Assembly: GCA_946479505.1 (NCBI GenBank)
Contig: CAMLGC010000035.1
Coordinates: 1-25,523 of the forward strand
Source: an uncultured Sphingomonadaceae bacterium
GTDB lineage: Bacteria > Pseudomonadota > Alphaproteobacteria > Sphingomonadales > Sphingomonadaceae
Reading direction: 5' to 3'
Length of the DNA: 25,523 nucleotides
Below the pieces are notes generated by a model. That model searched no databases. It was not told the DNA's origin and was given only the letters and a program-made list of their open reading frames with translations. Positions 24,039 to 25,523 of the stretch are shown piece by piece. The position numbers were made by a program, and so were the translations under genes. The first letter of the stretch is position 1, and each line of letters opens with the position of its first letter.

Positions 24039-25474
24039 TGGCTGCGCGTGAAATCCTTGACGAGCGCGGCGGGCACCTGCTCGCGCAGCGGCCATTTGTC
24101 GGCGGGGAAATAGTTGACCATGATCGTGCCGCGCATGTGCCGCACCGGATCGACCCACGCGATCGTGCCCGCGGCGCCGCCCCAGCCATAGGTGCCCTTC
24201 GAGGCGCCGCCGGGCCTGTCGGCGAGATAGACCGAGCCGCCCGCGCCGTAGCCCATCGGGACGGCGGCTTCGGTGCCGCCGGTGGTGCCCCCGGTGGCAC
24301 CGCCGATGCCTTCGAAGGTGACCCCTTCGGGGAGCAGGTTGGACATGGCGAGCGCGACCGTCTCGGGTTTCATGATGCGCGCGCCGTCGAGGCTGCCGCC
24401 ATCCTGGAGCATGTGGAGGAAGCGATCGTAATCGCGTGCCGACATGACGAGCCCGGCGCCGCCATAGGGAAAGCTCGGCGGATCGAGATAGACCGAGGTC
24501 GCGGCGGGATCGAGCGGGGTGCGCGCGTCACCGACGAAGACGTAGTTGGTGGCGAGGCGATCGGCCTCGCTCGCGGGCACGCTCCAGTAGCTCGATCTCA
24601 TCTTAAGCGGATCGAAGATGCGGTGTTGGACGAAGGTGTCGAACGGCATCCCGCTCGCCTTCTCGATGACCGCGCCGAGCACGTCGAGGGCGATCGAGTA
24701 GCTCCATTTGGTGCCGGGTTCGGCGATCAGCGGGAGCGTGGCGACGCGGCGCGCGAATTCTTCGAGCGTTTCGGGGCGTGCGGGGCGGGCCTTGGCTTCG
24801 ACCGCGCGGTTGACCTCTCCGGGGATGAGGCCGAGCCGCTCATATTCCTTGAGCAACGGGCCGGTCGTCACCACCGTATAGCCGAGCCCTGCGGTGTGGG
24901 TGAGCAGGTTGCGGACGGTGATCTGGCGCCCGGCGGGGCGGCTTTCGAGGCTGGTGTCGGGATCGACCAGCACCTTCATGTGCGCGAAGCCGGGGAAGAA
25001 GTCGCTGATCGGCTGGTCGAGGCCGAGCTTGCCCTCCTCGATCAGGATCATCGCGGCCATCGCGGTGATCGGCTTGGTCATCGAATAGACGCGCCACAGG
25101 CTGTCGGGGCCGGCGGGCGCGGCGCTCGGATCGTCGGCGATGCGGCCTGCCGACACGAAGACGGTCGGCCGATCACCGACCCCGAACGCGCCGGCGATGC
25201 CGGGCATCTTGTCGGTGCGGACGTACGAATCGAACAATGCCTGCGTGATGGGGAGCGGCGAGCTGGCGGGCGGAGGCAAGACCTGCGCTTGCGGTTGGGG
25301 CTGGGGCTGGGGCTGCTGCGCGGATGCCACGGTTGCCAAGGCAAGCATTGCGCCTGCAAGCGCCCACGTCGCGGTTGTGCTCCCGCGAAGGCGGGAGCCC
25401 AGACTGGGTCCCCGCCTTCGCGGGGACACAAGGGATTGACGCACTCGGCCGATAGTAATGCGAAATCGGATCAT
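24035..25474 (-). CDS. Exported serine hydrolase, beta-lactamase class C-like family
   Basis: A 479-residue protein of the serine beta-lactamase/EstB-like esterase family. SMTK (Ser131, Lys134) is the SxxK nucleophile motif, Tyr259 in WSYSIALD is the second-motif Tyr, and YGWGGAAGT the third motif. These proteins are periplasmic esterases or peptidases; true beta-lactam resistance cannot be assumed. The ATG at 25474 is supported by GGAGGG close upstream. The signal peptide is unusually long (cleavage VASA|Q near 52) because residues 17-32 are encoded by a palindromic repeat. A Gln-Pro repeat linker follows cleavage. A Gly/Thr-rich insert sits near residues 393-402. It overlaps nudC by four bases. 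Confidence 0.9.
   Translation of the reverse strand: MIRFRITIGRVRQSLVSPRRRGPSLGSRLRGSTTATWALAGAMLALATVASAQQPQPQPQPQAQVLPPPASSPLPITQALFDSYVRTDKMPGIAGAFGVGDRPTVFVSAGRIADDPSAAPAGPDSLWRVYSMTKPITAMAAMILIEEGKLGLDQPISDFFPGFAHMKVLVDPDTSLESRPAGRQITVRNLLTHTAGLGYTVVTTGPLLKEYERLGLIPGEVNRAVEAKARPARPETLEEFARRVATLPLIAEPGTKWSYSIALDVLGAVIEKASGMPFDTFVQHRIFDPLKMRSSYWSVPASEADRLATNYVFVGDARTPLDPAATSVYLDPPSFPYGGAGLVMSARDYDRFLHMLQDGGSLDGARIMKPETVALAMSNLLPEGVTFEGIGGATGGTTGGTEAAVPMGYGAGGSVYLADRPGGASKGTYGWGGAAGTIAWVDPVRHMRGTIMVNYFPADKWPLREQVPAALVKDFTRSQ
25380..25426. repeat. REP-like double palindrome inside the serine hydrolase coding region
   Basis: A 47-base near-perfect palindrome centred on A25403. The left half is CTCCCGC-GAAG-GCGGGAG plus CCCAG; the right half is CTGGG plus TCCCCGC-CTTC-GCGGGGA. 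It matches the units at 21194-21278. Here it lies in frame within the 5' part of the serine hydrolase gene and encodes SPRRRGPSLGSRLRGS on the minus strand. Confidence 0.85.
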
Positions 25475-25478
25475 TGGT

Positions 25479-25486
25479 CCCTCCCC
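25479..25486 (-). promoter_or_regulatory. Ribosome-binding site deciding the serine hydrolase start
   Basis: On the minus strand GGGGAGGG lies four bases before the ATG at 25474. This favours a start upstream of the palindromic repeat and so argues that the repeat is translated. Confidence 0.6.
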
Positions 25487-25523
25487 ACTGCCTTTGCGGC
25501 CTTCAGGAAAATGGTCGGCAGGC

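Noticed and set aside
25287..25320. Short GGGGCT repeat coding for the Gln-Pro linker, considered as a phase-variation tract
   Set aside because: Hexamer units change length without shifting the frame and only about three copies are present; most likely just a flexible linker.
24035..25474. True class C beta-lactamase (ampC) giving antibiotic resistance
   Set aside because: The second motif is YSI instead of YxN and the third is WGGAAGT rather than KTG; this pattern belongs to esterase-like members, and no ampR regulator is adjacent.

Overview
The window reads as a GC-rich alphaproteobacterial chromosome, most likely a sphingomonad (Sphingomonas or a close relative). The grounds are a TonB-dependent receptor of the Xanthomonas/Caulobacter type, dense overlapping operons with many GTG starts, and short palindromic repeats of the kind scattered through these genomes. 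This placement is an inference from gene style; there is no rRNA or other marker gene. I saw no phage, insertion sequence, CRISPR array or tRNA.

Layout. (1) 1-5513 is a carbohydrate-uptake locus: the first codons of a divergent sodium/sugar symporter, a TonB-dependent receptor, a secreted GH43-like beta-propeller protein and a FadR-type regulator. (2) 5601-11798 is an alternative respiratory oxidase cluster: a CtaG-type assembly factor, cytochrome b561, two lipoprotein c-type cytochromes (one on the opposite strand), a caa3-type subunit II with its own heme c, a fused subunit I+III, and a small membrane protein. (3) 11828-12043 is a small zinc-ribbon protein on the minus strand. (4) 12238-16657 is a tightly packed formaldehyde/C1 operon: glutathione-dependent formaldehyde dehydrogenase, a VOC protein, PurU, S-formylglutathione hydrolase and a ferredoxin-reductase-like flavoprotein. 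(5) 16677-25474 is mainly housekeeping: glnD (minus), an extensin-like lipoprotein, a LOG-family protein, a membrane-anchored cytochrome c (minus), pheA, and a minus-strand nudC/serine hydrolase pair.

How the genes work together. The sugar locus would bring an oligosaccharide across the outer membrane, with the secreted propeller protein acting in the periplasm and the symporter importing monosaccharide. The oxidase cluster could form a chain from quinol (b561) through lipoprotein cytochromes c to oxygen. In the C1 operon, FrmA and FghA convert S-hydroxymethylglutathione to formate, and PurU connects the folate one-carbon pool to the same product.

Most unusual points: the oxidase subunit I appears to lack the K-channel lysine and two D-channel asparagines while keeping all metal ligands; a 47-bp palindromic repeat is translated in frame as part of a serine hydrolase signal peptide; two respiratory genes overlap tail to tail by 182 bp; and the GH43-like protein seems to have lost the usual first-blade catalytic Asp. 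I found nothing that clearly amounts to a wholly new system; the oxidase cluster is the best candidate for something under-described.
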